From positions 46,623 to 110,622 of the forward strand of contig NZ_LSJA01000317.1 in the NCBI RefSeq assembly GCF_001556515.1: a stretch of 64,000 nucleotides of DNA. The letters are read 5' to 3'. The translations under genes and the position numbers were made by a program. How positions within the stretch are numbered: the first letter of the stretch is position 1; every line of letters begins with the position of its first letter. This DNA comes from Caulobacter sp. CCH9-E1 (GTDB lineage Bacteria > Pseudomonadota > Alphaproteobacteria > Caulobacterales > Caulobacteraceae). The notes under the pieces are model-generated. The model saw only the letters and a program-made list of their open reading frames with translations, was not told the origin of the DNA and did no database searches. Shown here one piece after another: positions 17,283 to 27,167 of the stretch.

Positions 17283-20200
17283 GCGGCGAACAGGACAAGC
17301 CCGATCTGGCGGAAACGGTCGCCCAGGCCGCGGAGGTCGCGAGCGAGACCGCCGTCAAGGCCGCCAAGAAGCTTGGCTGGGGCGGCGCCGTCTTGATCGC
17401 CGCGGGGATCCTGGCCGCCATCCTCGTCGTCATGGCCGGCGGCCTGCGCCTGGCGCCGATCACGCCCCAGGGGCGGATGTTCCTTGAGGCGCGCGCCTCG
17501 GGGCTGAAGCTGGGGCGGATTGGCAAGCTTCATATCGAGGGCTTGTCTGGCGACATCTGGAAAGACTTCGGCGTCCGCCGCCTGACCATTTCGGATGAGC
17601 GGGGCGTTTGGCTGGAGGCCCACGATCTGCGCGTCGCCTGGCGAGCCACTGAACTGTTCGGTCGCCGTTTCCACGCCGAACGTATCGACGCCCGCGACGT
17701 GATCGTCCTGCGTCGCCCGGCCATGGGTCCTAAAGGCAAGTCCGGCGCCGCGCCGGTGTCGGTGGATCTGGACGCCTTCGCCTTCCGTCTCGTGACGAGG
17801 CCGGCGTTCAGCGGCCGCGATGGAGACTTTGACGTCGCTGGCGAATACGAGATGGCTAGGCGCGGCGGCCAGAAGGGAAAGCTGGCGGTGGCCTCCCGGC
17901 TGCATGCCGGCGATCACCTGACCTTCGATTTCGATCTCGGACGCTCCAAGAGCCTGCACCTCTCCGCCGATGCTCTCGAGGCGAACGGCGGCGCCATTGC
18001 TGGCGCGCTAGGGTTGCCCGCCGATCGCCCGTTTGACCTGAAGGCCAAGGCCGACGGGACCGTTAGCCAGGCGACCTTCAATGTTCTGGCCAAGTCCGGC
18101 GCTGACACGCCCCTGGAGGCCAGCGGGGCCTGGACGCCTCAGGGGGGCTCGGCGCGCGGCCGGCTGGACCTCGGCGCCTCGCGCTGGACCCAGCGACTTG
18201 AGCGGATGTTCGGGGCGCAGGCCAACTTCACGATCGACGGCAAGAAGGCGACCGCCGACGGGCTTTCGGCCCTGACGCTGGACGTCCGCGCCGACAATCT
18301 AACGCTGCAAGCGCGCGGTCTCGCAGACCTCGCCAAACGACGCACGGGTCCGGACGGCCTCGCCTTCACCGCCCGCATCGGCGCTCTGAAGCGCATCGTT
18401 TCGATCCCTCAGATGGGGCAGGGGCTGGCTGACGGGGTCTTCCGGCTGGAGAAGGGCGGCTTCTCGGTCGAGGGGACCGCCGACGTCGCCGATCTCGAAC
18501 TGCTAGGCTACCATTTGAAGCGCGCCAAGGGGCCCGCGCTGGTGCGATGGACCAAGGGCGAACTGGAGATCAAGGCCCAGGCGACCTCTTCGGGCGGCGG
18601 AGGAACGGGACTGCTCGCCGTGCTGGGCGCGAGCCCCAAGGCGACGTTCGAGGGCGCGCGGATCAAGGGCGGCCGGTTCCTGATCCGCTCGGCCCGCATC
18701 GATGCGCCGAACCTGATCGTGACGGGCACGGGCGAACGCGGCGTTCTGGGCGGCCTGTCGTTCGATGGCGAAATGAAAGTCGCCAGCCTGGGGCCGGTGC
18801 GTCCCGGCGCCAAGGGCTCCGTCACCGCCAAATGGTCGGCCTCCAGCTTCGCCGGTCGGCCGTGGGCGTTCACCGTCGACAGCCGCGCGGCCAACTTCGC
18901 GACCGGCTATGCCGAGATCGATCGACTGCTCGGCGCGACGCCGCGCCTGAATGGCAAGGCCAGCTGGAACGAGGGCGTGCTGACGGTCGCCGAGGCGCGG
19001 CTCGAAGGCGCGGCCGCCAACGCCAACACCTCCGGCAAGCTGGGGAAGGGGCTTTCGCTGGACTTCGGCCTGGACTGGACCGCCACGGGGCCGTTCCGCG
19101 CCGGCCCGGTCGAGATCGCCGGCAAGGCCAGCGGCGACGGCAAGATCGGCGGCGTTCTGTCCGCGCCGCGCGCCGAGCTGAACGCGGATTTCGATTCCAT
19201 TGATCTGCCCCGCTTGCCGCTGAGCAAGGCGCGCCTGACCGTCGTCTTCGCGCGCGGCGCAAACGCCACTGACGGAACGGCGGCGCTGCAGGCCCAGAGC
19301 GCCTATGGACCGGCGCGCGGTCGGACGGCCTTCCGCTTCTCGCCTGGCGGGGTCGAGCTCAGCGATCTCGACCTCGACGCGGGCGGAGCGAAGGCGAAGG
19401 GCGCGATGTCCTTGCGCAACGGCCTGCCGGCGACGGCCGACCTGACCCTCGCCATCGGTCCCGGGGCCTTCATCCCTCAAGGGCAGGTCAAGGGCTCCGC
19501 GCGCCTCGTCGACGCGCCGGGCGGCGGAACGGCCAACGCCAGCCTGAACCTCACCGCCCAAGAAATCAGCTTCGGCGGCTGGAAGGTGCGGGCCGCCGCG
19601 ATCAAGGCTGACGGCCCGCTCTCACGCCTCCCGCTTTCGATCGATGCGCGGGGGGACGCCCCCAATGGTCGCTGGCGGCTCGGCGGCTCGGGTGAACTGG
19701 CCCAGGCCGGCCGCGCTTATGACCTGACGCTGAACGCGGCTGGCCGTCTCGGGCGCACGGAGATCAAGACCAACGAACCGGCCAAGCTGAGGTTCGGCGA
19801 TGGTCCGACCCAAGCGCGTCTGCGGCTGGCGATCGACAAGGGGCGGGCCGATATCGACGCCGACCTCGGCGGCGCGACCGCCATGCTGAAGGCGGAACTG
19901 ACGGGCGTGACCCTGACGGCCTTCAACCCTGACCTGGACGGCGACATCGACGGGTCGTTCAATCTGCGCGGCCAGGGCGAGACGCTGGGCGGTGATTTCA
20001 CCATGCGGCTCTCCAACGCCCGCGAGCGTGGGGCCAAGGTCGAGCAGTCGCTGGACGCCAAGATCCACGGCGATCTTACCGACAGCCAGCTGACCATCGT
20101 CGCCGACGGCGACAACCGCCAAGGGCTGAAGGCCGAGGCCAATCTCGTTCTCCCGGTCGAGGCTTCGGCCCAACCGCTGCGGCTGATCATCAACAAGAAG

Positions 20201-21475
20201 CGGGGCGTGCAGGGGCGCTTCTCCGCCCAGGGCGAGATCAAGCCGCTGTGGAACCTGCTGATGGGCGCCGATCGCTCCCTCTCGGGTCGCATCAACCTGC
20301 AGGCCAGCCTGGGCGGCACGCTGGCGGATCCGCGCCTGCTTGGCACGGCCACCTTGGACAACGGCGGCTTCGAGGACGGTCAAACCGGTCTTCGCTTGCG
20401 CAACGTGACGCTGCGTTCGTCCATGGCTGACAACGCCATCGACGTGCTGCAGGCGATCGGCGAGGACGGGCAGGGCGGCTCGATCTCAGGCGCGGGGCGG
20501 ATCAGCCTCGCCCGCGATGGGGTCGGCAGCTTCAAGCTCGACATGAAGAGCTTCCGGCTGATCGACAACGACCTGGCTTCAGCCGTAGCGACGGGATCGG
20601 CGACGGTGAACCGCTCGGCCGACGGCAAGATCAAGCTGTCCGGGGCGGTGACCCTCGATCGGGCCGACGTCTCGGCGCAGACCAAGACGCCGGCCGGGGT
20701 CGTCGCGATGGACGTCGTTGAGCGCAATCGGCCGCTGGATCTGGATCAGGGCCTGCAACGACGTCCGACGACAGGAGGCATGATCCTGGACCTCGACCTC
20801 AAGGCGCCGCGCCGCGTCTTCGTCCGCGGGCGAGGGCTGGATGTCGAACTGTCGCTGAACGCCCATGTCGGCGGCACGTCGCTGGCGCCGGCGCTGAGCG
20901 GCGTGGCGCGCGTCGTGCGAGGCGAATACGACTTCGCCGGCAAGCGCTTCGAGTTTGACGACGACGGGACCGTCTATCTCGCCAGCCAGCTCGACCGCAT
21001 CGTTCTCAACCTGTCGGCGACCCGGCAGGACACCTCGCTCACCGCGGTTGTGCAGATCAAGGGAACGGCCGCCAAGCCCGAGATTACCCTGACCTCGAAG
21101 CCCCAACTCCCCAGCGACGAGGTGCTCAGCCAGGTGTTGTTCGGCTCGTCCGCCGCGCAGTTGTCCCCGATCGAGGCCGCTCAGCTGGCTTCGGCCCTGG
21201 CGTCGCTGGCCGGCGGCGGCGGTTTTGACGTGATCGGCAACCTGCGCAGCTTCGCGCGACTCGACCGTCTGGCCTTCGCCGAGGGCGCCGCGGGCATGAC
21301 CGTGGCCGGCGGCAAGTACCTGACCGACGACGTCTATCTCGAGATCATCGGCGGTGGTCGCGAAGGCCCAGCCGCTCAGGTCGAATGGCGTATTCGGCGC
21401 ACGCTTTCGCTGGTCTCCCGCATCGGCAGCCAGAATGACGCCAAACTTTCGGTCCGCTGGCGAAAGGACTACTGA
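17279..21475 (+). CDS. tamB: Translocation and assembly module protein TamB
   Basis: A 1398-residue AsmA-like protein with one N-terminal membrane anchor (WGGAVLIAAGILAAILVVMAGGL, about residues 36-58) and a very long repetitive beta-rich periplasmic part. The C-terminal DUF490/TamB domain includes LNLSATRQDTSLTAVVQIKG, SDEVLSQVLFGSSAAQLSP and the ending RIGSQNDAKLSVRWRKDY. Such proteins form a hydrophobic groove bridging inner and outer membranes. It works with TamA in outer-membrane protein insertion and, in several species, in phospholipid transport. It starts at TTG overlapping the tamA stop. Confidence 0.94.
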   Translation: MSGEQDKPDLAETVAQAAEVASETAVKAAKKLGWGGAVLIAAGILAAILVVMAGGLRLAPITPQGRMFLEARASGLKLGRIGKLHIEGLSGDIWKDFGVRRLTISDERGVWLEAHDLRVAWRATELFGRRFHAERIDARDVIVLRRPAMGPKGKSGAAPVSVDLDAFAFRLVTRPAFSGRDGDFDVAGEYEMARRGGQKGKLAVASRLHAGDHLTFDFDLGRSKSLHLSADALEANGGAIAGALGLPADRPFDLKAKADGTVSQATFNVLAKSGADTPLEASGAWTPQGGSARGRLDLGASRWTQRLERMFGAQANFTIDGKKATADGLSALTLDVRADNLTLQARGLADLAKRRTGPDGLAFTARIGALKRIVSIPQMGQGLADGVFRLEKGGFSVEGTADVADLELLGYHLKRAKGPALVRWTKGELEIKAQATSSGGGGTGLLAVLGASPKATFEGARIKGGRFLIRSARIDAPNLIVTGTGERGVLGGLSFDGEMKVASLGPVRPGAKGSVTAKWSASSFAGRPWAFTVDSRAANFATGYAEIDRLLGATPRLNGKASWNEGVLTVAEARLEGAAANANTSGKLGKGLSLDFGLDWTATGPFRAGPVEIAGKASGDGKIGGVLSAPRAELNADFDSIDLPRLPLSKARLTVVFARGANATDGTAALQAQSAYGPARGRTAFRFSPGGVELSDLDLDAGGAKAKGAMSLRNGLPATADLTLAIGPGAFIPQGQVKGSARLVDAPGGGTANASLNLTAQEISFGGWKVRAAAIKADGPLSRLPLSIDARGDAPNGRWRLGGSGELAQAGRAYDLTLNAAGRLGRTEIKTNEPAKLRFGDGPTQARLRLAIDKGRADIDADLGGATAMLKAELTGVTLTAFNPDLDGDIDGSFNLRGQGETLGGDFTMRLSNARERGAKVEQSLDAKIHGDLTDSQLTIVADGDNRQGLKAEANLVLPVEASAQPLRLIINKKRGVQGRFSAQGEIKPLWNLLMGADRSLSGRINLQASLGGTLADPRLLGTATLDNGGFEDGQTGLRLRNVTLRSSMADNAIDVLQAIGEDGQGGSISGAGRISLARDGVGSFKLDMKSFRLIDNDLASAVATGSATVNRSADGKIKLSGAVTLDRADVSAQTKTPAGVVAMDVVERNRPLDLDQGLQRRPTTGGMILDLDLKAPRRVFVRGRGLDVELSLNAHVGGTSLAPALSGVARVVRGEYDFAGKRFEFDDDGTVYLASQLDRIVLNLSATRQDTSLTAVVQIKGTAAKPEITLTSKPQLPSDEVLSQVLFGSSAAQLSPIEAAQLASALASLAGGGGFDVIGNLRSFARLDRLAFAEGAAGMTVAGGKYLTDDVYLEIIGGGREGPAAQVEWRIRRTLSLVSRIGSQNDAKLSVRWRKDY

Positions 21476-21497
21476 GCAGGCAGGGGGTTGCGCGATC

Positions 21498-21516
21498 TTT
21501 CGAACTCGGTTCGAAA
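21498..21516 (+). terminator. Hairpin after tamB
   Basis: A perfect 8-bp inverted repeat (TTTCGAAC, 3-nt loop, GTTCGAAA) lies 22 bp after the tamB stop and before the M20 hydrolase gene. It has no T tract, so termination is uncertain. Confidence 0.4.
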
Positions 21517-21626
21517 TGGACGAGCTCCAGCAAGGCTGTTGCGCGGGCCCTCGGTTACCTCGTTTCAGGTAAGCACGATTTGCCCGCGGCCCTTGGTTAT
21601 CCTGACTGAGGGAGGACAGGCTATTG

Positions 21627-22883
21627 ATGCGTCTTGAGTCAGAAGACCGCGCGGTTCTGGACCATATCGCGCAGGCCGGCGGCCAGATCATTGATCGCGC
21701 CGTGGACTGGTGTGCGATCAATTCCGGAAGTCGCCACTTGGCGGGGCTTGAGCGTCAGAGGCAGGTTTTGCTCGACGCCTCCGCCAGCCTGCCGGCCGCT
21801 TCCGTGGAGATCCCGCTCACGCCATCACGCGAGGTCGCCGCCGACGGCCGCGAGACCGAGCTGGCCCACCCGCCGTCGCTGGCTGTGATCGTGCGTCCCG
21901 AGGCGCCGATACAAGTCGTTCTGACCGGCCACTACGACACGGTCTACCCGGAGACGAGCGCCTTCCAAAGTGTCCGCACGCGCCCGGACGGCGCGTTGCA
22001 TGGCCCTGGCATCGCGGACATGAAGGGGGGGATTTCCGTGATGCTGGCGGCCTTGGAGGCGTTCGAGCGCCACCCCGACTCGGCCCGCCTCGGCTATCGC
22101 GTGCTGCTGTCGCCGGATGAGGAGATCGGCTCGATCGCCTCCGCGCCCGTGCTCGCCGATTTCGCCCGGCGCGGTCACGTCGGCCTGACCTACGAACCGG
22201 CCTTGGCGGACGGAGCCCTGGCTTCGGCGCGCAAAGGCTCGGGAAACTTCCACATCGTGGTCCACGGCCGCGCGGCTCATGCCGGTCGCGACTTCGCCGC
22301 CGGGCGCAACGCGGTGATCGGCGCGGCCCGGATCGCTGAGCGCCTCCACGCCCTGAACGGTCAGCGCGATGGCGTCACCGTCAATGTCGCTCGCATCGAT
22401 GGCGGCGCGCCGCTGAACATGGTGCCGGAGGTGGCGGTCGTCCGCTTCAACGTCCGCTTCCCGCAAGAGGAGGCCGCGGTCTGGTTCGAAGCCGAGGTCG
22501 CCCGGATCGTCGCGACCGTGGGCGACGATCTGCACGCCCATCTGCACGGCCGGATCACGCGTGGCGCGAAGCCCTTCAACGCCGCCCAGCAACGGCTATT
22601 CGGGGCGGTGAAGGATGTTGGGGCGCTGCTCGGCCAGGAGATCGTCTGGAAGCCGTCCGGCGGCGTCTGCGAGGGCAACAACCTGTTCGCCTCGGGGCTG
22701 CCCAATGTCGACACCCTGGGCGTGCGCGGCGGCGACATCCACAGCGAGGCCGAGCACGCCTGGCCCGAGAGTTTCGTCGAGCGCGCGCAGCTCTCGGCCC
22801 TGATCCTGATGAAGTTGGCGAGCGGCGCGATCGACGCCCGCGCGATCCGCGCCGCCATGGACACCCTGGGGGAGATCCACTGA
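21627..22883 (+). CDS. M20-family metallohydrolase, candidate N-succinylglutamate desuccinylase
   Basis: A zinc-dependent M20 amidohydrolase/peptidase of 418 residues. Metal-site motifs are VVLTGHYDTVYPE (His and bridging-Asp region), GPGIADMKGGISVM (Asp), SPDEEIGS (catalytic Glu plus ligand) and the C-terminal GDIHSEAEHAW (His). It starts at ATG 21627 after GGGAGGACAGG; a TTG at 21624 is also possible. It is followed without a gap by astA, astD and astB. The cluster lacks the usual AstE, so this enzyme may cleave N-succinylglutamate; that substrate is an inference from context only. Confidence 0.85.
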   Translation: MRLESEDRAVLDHIAQAGGQIIDRAVDWCAINSGSRHLAGLERQRQVLLDASASLPAASVEIPLTPSREVAADGRETELAHPPSLAVIVRPEAPIQVVLTGHYDTVYPETSAFQSVRTRPDGALHGPGIADMKGGISVMLAALEAFERHPDSARLGYRVLLSPDEEIGSIASAPVLADFARRGHVGLTYEPALADGALASARKGSGNFHIVVHGRAAHAGRDFAAGRNAVIGAARIAERLHALNGQRDGVTVNVARIDGGAPLNMVPEVAVVRFNVRFPQEEAAVWFEAEVARIVATVGDDLHAHLHGRITRGAKPFNAAQQRLFGAVKDVGALLGQEIVWKPSGGVCEGNNLFASGLPNVDTLGVRGGDIHSEAEHAWPESFVERAQLSALILMKLASGAIDARAIRAAMDTLGEIH

Positions 22884-23888
22884 ATGCTCGTTGTCCGTCC
22901 CGCCGGTTCCGCCGACTTCGACGCCCTGATGGAGCTGGCCGTGCTCTCGGGCAGAGGGTTCACCAGCTTGCCCGAGGATGAGGCGACCTTGCGCGCGCGC
23001 CTGGCGCTGTCGGAGGCCAGTTTCCAGGCCGGCGTGGCCCCGCCCGAGGCTTGGTACACCCTGATGCTCGAGGAGACCGAGACGGGCTCCGTCGAGGGCG
23101 TGGCGGGGGTGAAGGCTGGGGTCGGCCTGAAGCGGCCTTTCTTTTCGTTCCGGGTCGTGACCTTGGCCCAGTCGTCGCCGACGCTGGAGATGCGCTTTGA
23201 TCACAAGGCCCTGGTTCTGGTGAACGAATGCGCTGGCTGGTCCGAGGTCGGCTCGCTGTTCTTGCGCCCCGAGAAACGCAAAGGCGGGGCGGGGCGGTTG
23301 CTCGCCCAGTCGCGCTACATGCTGATTGGGATCGAACCGCAGCGGTTCGCGGAGATGGTGCTGGCCGAGCTGCGCGGTTGGTTCGACCAAGATGGCCGTT
23401 GTCCGTTCTGGGAGCACGTCTCGCACAAGTTCTTCCGGCTGGACTTCGACCAGGCCGACCTGATGAGCGCCTCCACCGACGGCCAGTTCATCCTCGACCT
23501 GGCGCCGCGCCACCCGATCTATACCGAGCTCCTGCCCGAAGAGGCGCGGGACGTCATCGGTCGCGTTCATCGCGATGGCGAAGCCGCTCGGGCGATGCTG
23601 GAGCGCGAGGGTTTTCGGTATCAAGGCCTTGTCGACTTGTTCGACGCCGGGCCGACCGTGGCCTGTCCGCGCGATGATATCCGTACGGTGCGCGACTCCA
23701 AGCGATTGCGGGTGAAGCCGGGCGAGGACGCTTTCGGCGAGGAGGCGCTGATTTCGACCGGAGAGGTGTCGCGGTTCCGCGCGATCCGCGCTCCGGTGCT
23801 GATCGACGGTGAGGCGGCCATTCTGGGGCGCGAGGCGATGGACGCTCTTGGCGTCTGCGAAGGCGAAGTGGTGCGGGTGAAGGCATGA
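22884..23888 (+). CDS. astA: Arginine N-succinyltransferase
   Basis: First enzyme of the AST pathway of arginine catabolism: succinyl-CoA plus arginine gives N2-succinylarginine. The 334-residue product has the family N-terminus LVVRPAGSADFDALMELAVLSGRGFTSLP and the central block SEVGSLFLRPEKRKGGAGRLLAQSRYML (GNAT-like acyl-CoA site), followed by FWEHVSHKFFRLDFDQADLMS. Its ATG follows directly on the M20 hydrolase stop, and its own stop overlaps the astD start (ATGA), so the cluster is translationally coupled. Confidence 0.95.
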   Translation: MLVVRPAGSADFDALMELAVLSGRGFTSLPEDEATLRARLALSEASFQAGVAPPEAWYTLMLEETETGSVEGVAGVKAGVGLKRPFFSFRVVTLAQSSPTLEMRFDHKALVLVNECAGWSEVGSLFLRPEKRKGGAGRLLAQSRYMLIGIEPQRFAEMVLAELRGWFDQDGRCPFWEHVSHKFFRLDFDQADLMSASTDGQFILDLAPRHPIYTELLPEEARDVIGRVHRDGEAARAMLEREGFRYQGLVDLFDAGPTVACPRDDIRTVRDSKRLRVKPGEDAFGEEALISTGEVSRFRAIRAPVLIDGEAAILGREAMDALGVCEGEVVRVKA

Positions 23889-25336
23889 GCGGACTGTTCA
23901 TCGACGGCAAGTGGCGCTCGGGCGAAGGCCCGGAGCTGGTCTCGACCGATCCGGCGACGGGCGAAGCGGTCTGGCGCGGCGCGACGGCGAACCCGTCGGA
24001 CGTCGGCCGGGCAGTGGAAGCGGCCCGACGCGCGTTCCCCGCCTGGGCGGATCGTCCGCGCGAAGAGCGGATCGCGGTCCTGCGTCGCTACAAGGAAATC
24101 CTGGTCGAACGCACGGCGGCCTTCGCCGAGGCCCTGAGCCGCGAGACGGGCAAGGCGCTTTGGGAGACCAAGGCCGAGCTGGGTTCGATGGCCGGCAAGG
24201 TCGATCTGTCGATCAAGGCCTATGACGAACGGACCGGCGTCACCGAGAACGCCATGCCGTTCGGCCGCGCCGTGCTGCGTCACCGGGCGCATGGCGTGAT
24301 GGCCGTGCTGGGGCCGTTCAACTTCCCCGGTCACCTGCCCAATGGCCACATCGTCCCGGCGCTGCTGGCCGGCGACACCGTGGTGTTCAAGCCGTCCGAG
24401 GAGACCCCTTTGGCCGGCCAACTGATGGTCGAGGCGCTGGAAGCGGCCGGAGTTCCGGCGGGCGTCGTCAACCTCGTACAGGGCGGGCGCGAGACGGGGC
24501 AGGCCCTGATCGACCAGGAGATCGACGGCCTGCTGTTCACGGGCTCGGCCGCGGCGGGGGCCTTCTTCCGCCGCCGCTTCGCCGACCGTCCGGACGTGAT
24601 CCTGGCGTTGGAACTTGGCGGCAACAACCCGCTGGTCGTCTGGGACGCCGACGACGCTGAAGCCGTCGCCGCCCTGGTCGTGCAATCGGCCTACATCACG
24701 ACCGGCCAGCGCTGCTCGTGCGCGCGGCGGCTGATCGTGCCGGACGACGCCTTTGGCCAGGCCGTGATCGAGGCGACGGCGGCGCTGGCCGATCGCCTGA
24801 CGGTCGGGCCATGGAACGGCGAGGCCGAGCCGTTCATGGGACCGCTGATCTCGGCGCGCGCGGCCAAGGCCGCTCGCGCCGTAGCCGAGGCCATGCCTGG
24901 CGACAGGATCCGCGCCCTGGGATCTGTGCCGGGTCTTGGCGACGCCTTCGTCACCCCGGGCCTGGTGGATGTAACGGGCGCCGACATCCCCGATGAGGAG
25001 CTCTTCGCGCCCTGGCTTCAGGTCCGCCGCGTGGGCAGTTTCGACGACGCCCTGAAGGCGGCGAACGCCACGCGCTATGGCTTGTCGGCGGGGCTTATCT
25101 CAAATGAATCAAGCCGCTGGGACGCTTTCCTCAACCGTATTCGCGCGGGTGTGGTGAACTGGAACCGGCCCACCACCGGCGCTGCGGGTTCGATGCCGTT
25201 CGGCGGCCTCGGCGCATCGGGCAATCACCGGCCCAGCGCCTATTACGCCGCCGACTATTGCGCCTATCCAGTGGCCAGTTTCGAGGCCGGAGCGGTTACC
25301 GATACAGTCAAGGACATCAAAGGCTTGCGACCATGA
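23885..25336 (+). CDS. astD: N-succinylglutamate 5-semialdehyde dehydrogenase
   Basis: NAD-dependent aldehyde dehydrogenase of the AST pathway, oxidising succinylglutamic semialdehyde to succinylglutamate. At 483 residues it has a complete ALDH active site: FGPFNFPGHLPNGH (Asn), FKPSEETP (Lys), LELGGNNPLVVWDADD (Glu) and TTGQRCSCARRL (Cys nucleophile). These intact motifs contrast with the degenerate ALDH homologue at 54408. It overlaps astA at its start and astB at its end by four bases each. Confidence 0.96.
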   Translation: MSGLFIDGKWRSGEGPELVSTDPATGEAVWRGATANPSDVGRAVEAARRAFPAWADRPREERIAVLRRYKEILVERTAAFAEALSRETGKALWETKAELGSMAGKVDLSIKAYDERTGVTENAMPFGRAVLRHRAHGVMAVLGPFNFPGHLPNGHIVPALLAGDTVVFKPSEETPLAGQLMVEALEAAGVPAGVVNLVQGGRETGQALIDQEIDGLLFTGSAAAGAFFRRRFADRPDVILALELGGNNPLVVWDADDAEAVAALVVQSAYITTGQRCSCARRLIVPDDAFGQAVIEATAALADRLTVGPWNGEAEPFMGPLISARAAKAARAVAEAMPGDRIRALGSVPGLGDAFVTPGLVDVTGADIPDEELFAPWLQVRRVGSFDDALKAANATRYGLSAGLISNESSRWDAFLNRIRAGVVNWNRPTTGAAGSMPFGGLGASGNHRPSAYYAADYCAYPVASFEAGAVTDTVKDIKGLRP

Positions 25337-26673
25337 CTTCCGCCGTCGAGGCAAATTGCGACGGCCTGGTTGGACCGACCCACTCGTATGTCGGTCTTTC
25401 GCCCGGCAACCTGGCGAGCACTCGCAACGCCGGCGAGGTGTCCAACCCCCGCGGGGCGGCGCTGGAGGGGCTCGCCAAGATGCGGCGGCTCTACGACCTG
25501 GGCCTGCCGCAGTTCGTTCTCGCGCCGCATGAGCGTCCGGCGACAAACTTCCTGAAGTCCATCGGGTTTTCGGGCCGGGAAGAGATCTTGCTTGAGGATG
25601 CCTGGAAGTCGGCGCCGGCCCTCGCCGCCGCAGCCTTCTCGGCCTCGTCGATGTGGGCCGCCAACGCCGCCACGGTGACGCCCAGCGCCGACGCCGCCGA
25701 CGGCCGCGTTCATCTCACGCCGGCCAATCTGCTGACCAACCTGCATCGCAGCCTGGAGGGCGATCAGACGACGCGCGCGCTGCGACGCCTGTTCCCGGAC
25801 ACGCGGCGTTTCACCGTCCATGATCCCCTGCCAGCCCAGCCCCACTTCGCCGACGAGGGCGCCGCCAACCATGTGCGGCTCTGCGCGGAACATTGCGCGC
25901 CGGGCGTCAACCTGTTTGTCTGGGGGCGCGAGGCCTGGGAGCATTGGGACGGCAGGTTCCCGGCCCGCCAGACCCGCGAGGCGTTCGAGGCCATCCAGCG
26001 TCGTCACGGCGCCGCGCGTCCGGTTTTCCCGCGCCAGGCCAAGGCGGCGATCGCGGGCGGCGCCTTCCACAATGATGTGGTCTGCGTCGGCACGCGCGAG
26101 TGCCTGTTCTTTCACGAACGCGCCTTCGAGGATCGAGGTCTGATGGAGCGCGAGGTTCGGGCCGCCGCCGAGGGCCTTTTCGAACCGGTCTTCGTCGAAG
26201 TCTCGGAGGCCGAGCTGCCGATGGCGGATCTGGTCGCCAGCTATTTGTTCAATTCCCAGCTGCTGGCTGTTCCTGGCGAGGATCGCCTGCTGCTGTTGGC
26301 GCCGGCGGAGACGCGCGACAACCCGCGCGCCCACGCGGTCGCCGAGGGACTGGCCGCCTCCAATGGTCCGATCGGACGCGTGGAGTATGTCGACGTGCGC
26401 CAGAGCATGCGCAATGGCGGTGGGCCGGCCTGCTTGCGCCTGCGAGTCGTGTTGACCGAAGAGGAGCTCGAGGCCGCCAACCCGGCGCAGCGCTTCACGC
26501 CCGGCCTGCACACGACCCTGGCGAACTGGGTGGAGCGCCGCTACCGCGACAGCCTGTCGCCGGCCGATCTGGCAGATCCGCAGCTGCTGACCGAGAGCCG
26601 CGAGGCCCTGGACGAACTGACCCAGATTCTCGACCTGGGCGGTGACTTCTATCCGTTCCAGAGGACCGCTTGA
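25333..26673 (+). CDS. astB: N-succinylarginine dihydrolase
   Basis: Second AST enzyme, hydrolysing N2-succinylarginine to succinylornithine, ammonia and CO2. The 446 residues start CDGLVGPTHSYVGLSPGNLAS and contain FHNDVVCVGTRECLFFHE and the C-terminal MRNGGGPACLRLRVVL, in which the Cys corresponds to the guanidinohydrolase nucleophile. The start chosen at 25333 overlaps the astD stop (ATGA); the longer in-frame reading from 25258 would overlap astD by nearly 80 bases. AstC is not encoded here, and another aminotransferase may substitute. Confidence 0.95.
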   Translation: MTSAVEANCDGLVGPTHSYVGLSPGNLASTRNAGEVSNPRGAALEGLAKMRRLYDLGLPQFVLAPHERPATNFLKSIGFSGREEILLEDAWKSAPALAAAAFSASSMWAANAATVTPSADAADGRVHLTPANLLTNLHRSLEGDQTTRALRRLFPDTRRFTVHDPLPAQPHFADEGAANHVRLCAEHCAPGVNLFVWGREAWEHWDGRFPARQTREAFEAIQRRHGAARPVFPRQAKAAIAGGAFHNDVVCVGTRECLFFHERAFEDRGLMEREVRAAAEGLFEPVFVEVSEAELPMADLVASYLFNSQLLAVPGEDRLLLLAPAETRDNPRAHAVAEGLAASNGPIGRVEYVDVRQSMRNGGGPACLRLRVVLTEEELEAANPAQRFTPGLHTTLANWVERRYRDSLSPADLADPQLLTESREALDELTQILDLGGDFYPFQRTA

Positions 26674-27167
26674 GCATCACCATTCGGGCCGCGACGTTCG
26701 CGGACAGAGACGCCATCGTCACCCTGCACAGGGCCGCCGCCGTCACGCCCGGCGCGCTTGCGCGCGCGCCGGAAGAGGTGACGCCCGCGTACGCCGAGGC
26801 CGCGATCGGCTGCGACATCTGCCTGGTGGCGATCGACGCCGACGGCTTGGTCTGCGGCGAGATCCACGCCAAGCGCGAGACCGTGGCTCTGTTCGCCCAC
26901 GTGCTGGGAAGCCTGACGGTGGCGGTCCATCCGGAGCGGCAGGGACGGGGGATCGGCTCCAGGCTGTTCGAGGCCCTGATCGCGTGGGCCAAAGCCCAGG
27001 AGCCGCCCATCTTGCGCATCGAGCTCGCGGCGGGCGCCGGCAATCCCGGCGCGATCCGGCTCTACGAGCGGCTGGGCTTCCAGCATGAGGGCCGGCAGGT
27101 GGCGCGCGGACGGCTGCCGGACGGCCGTTTCGAGGACGACATCCTGATGGGGATGTTGCTCTTCTAG
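26670..27167 (+). CDS. GNAT-family N-acetyltransferase
   Basis: A 165-residue GNAT acyltransferase. The acetyl-CoA site is TVAVHPERQGRGIGSRLFEAL (Q/RxxGxG/A motif), followed by the typical GNPGAIRLYERLGFQHEGR. It starts at TTG overlapping the astB stop, so it is probably the last gene of the arginine catabolic operon, though its acceptor substrate cannot be told from sequence. Its end overlaps by four bases the end of the convergent LytTR gene. Confidence 0.88.
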   Translation: MSITIRAATFADRDAIVTLHRAAAVTPGALARAPEEVTPAYAEAAIGCDICLVAIDADGLVCGEIHAKRETVALFAHVLGSLTVAVHPERQGRGIGSRLFEALIAWAKAQEPPILRIELAAGAGNPGAIRLYERLGFQHEGRQVARGRLPDGRFEDDILMGMLLF

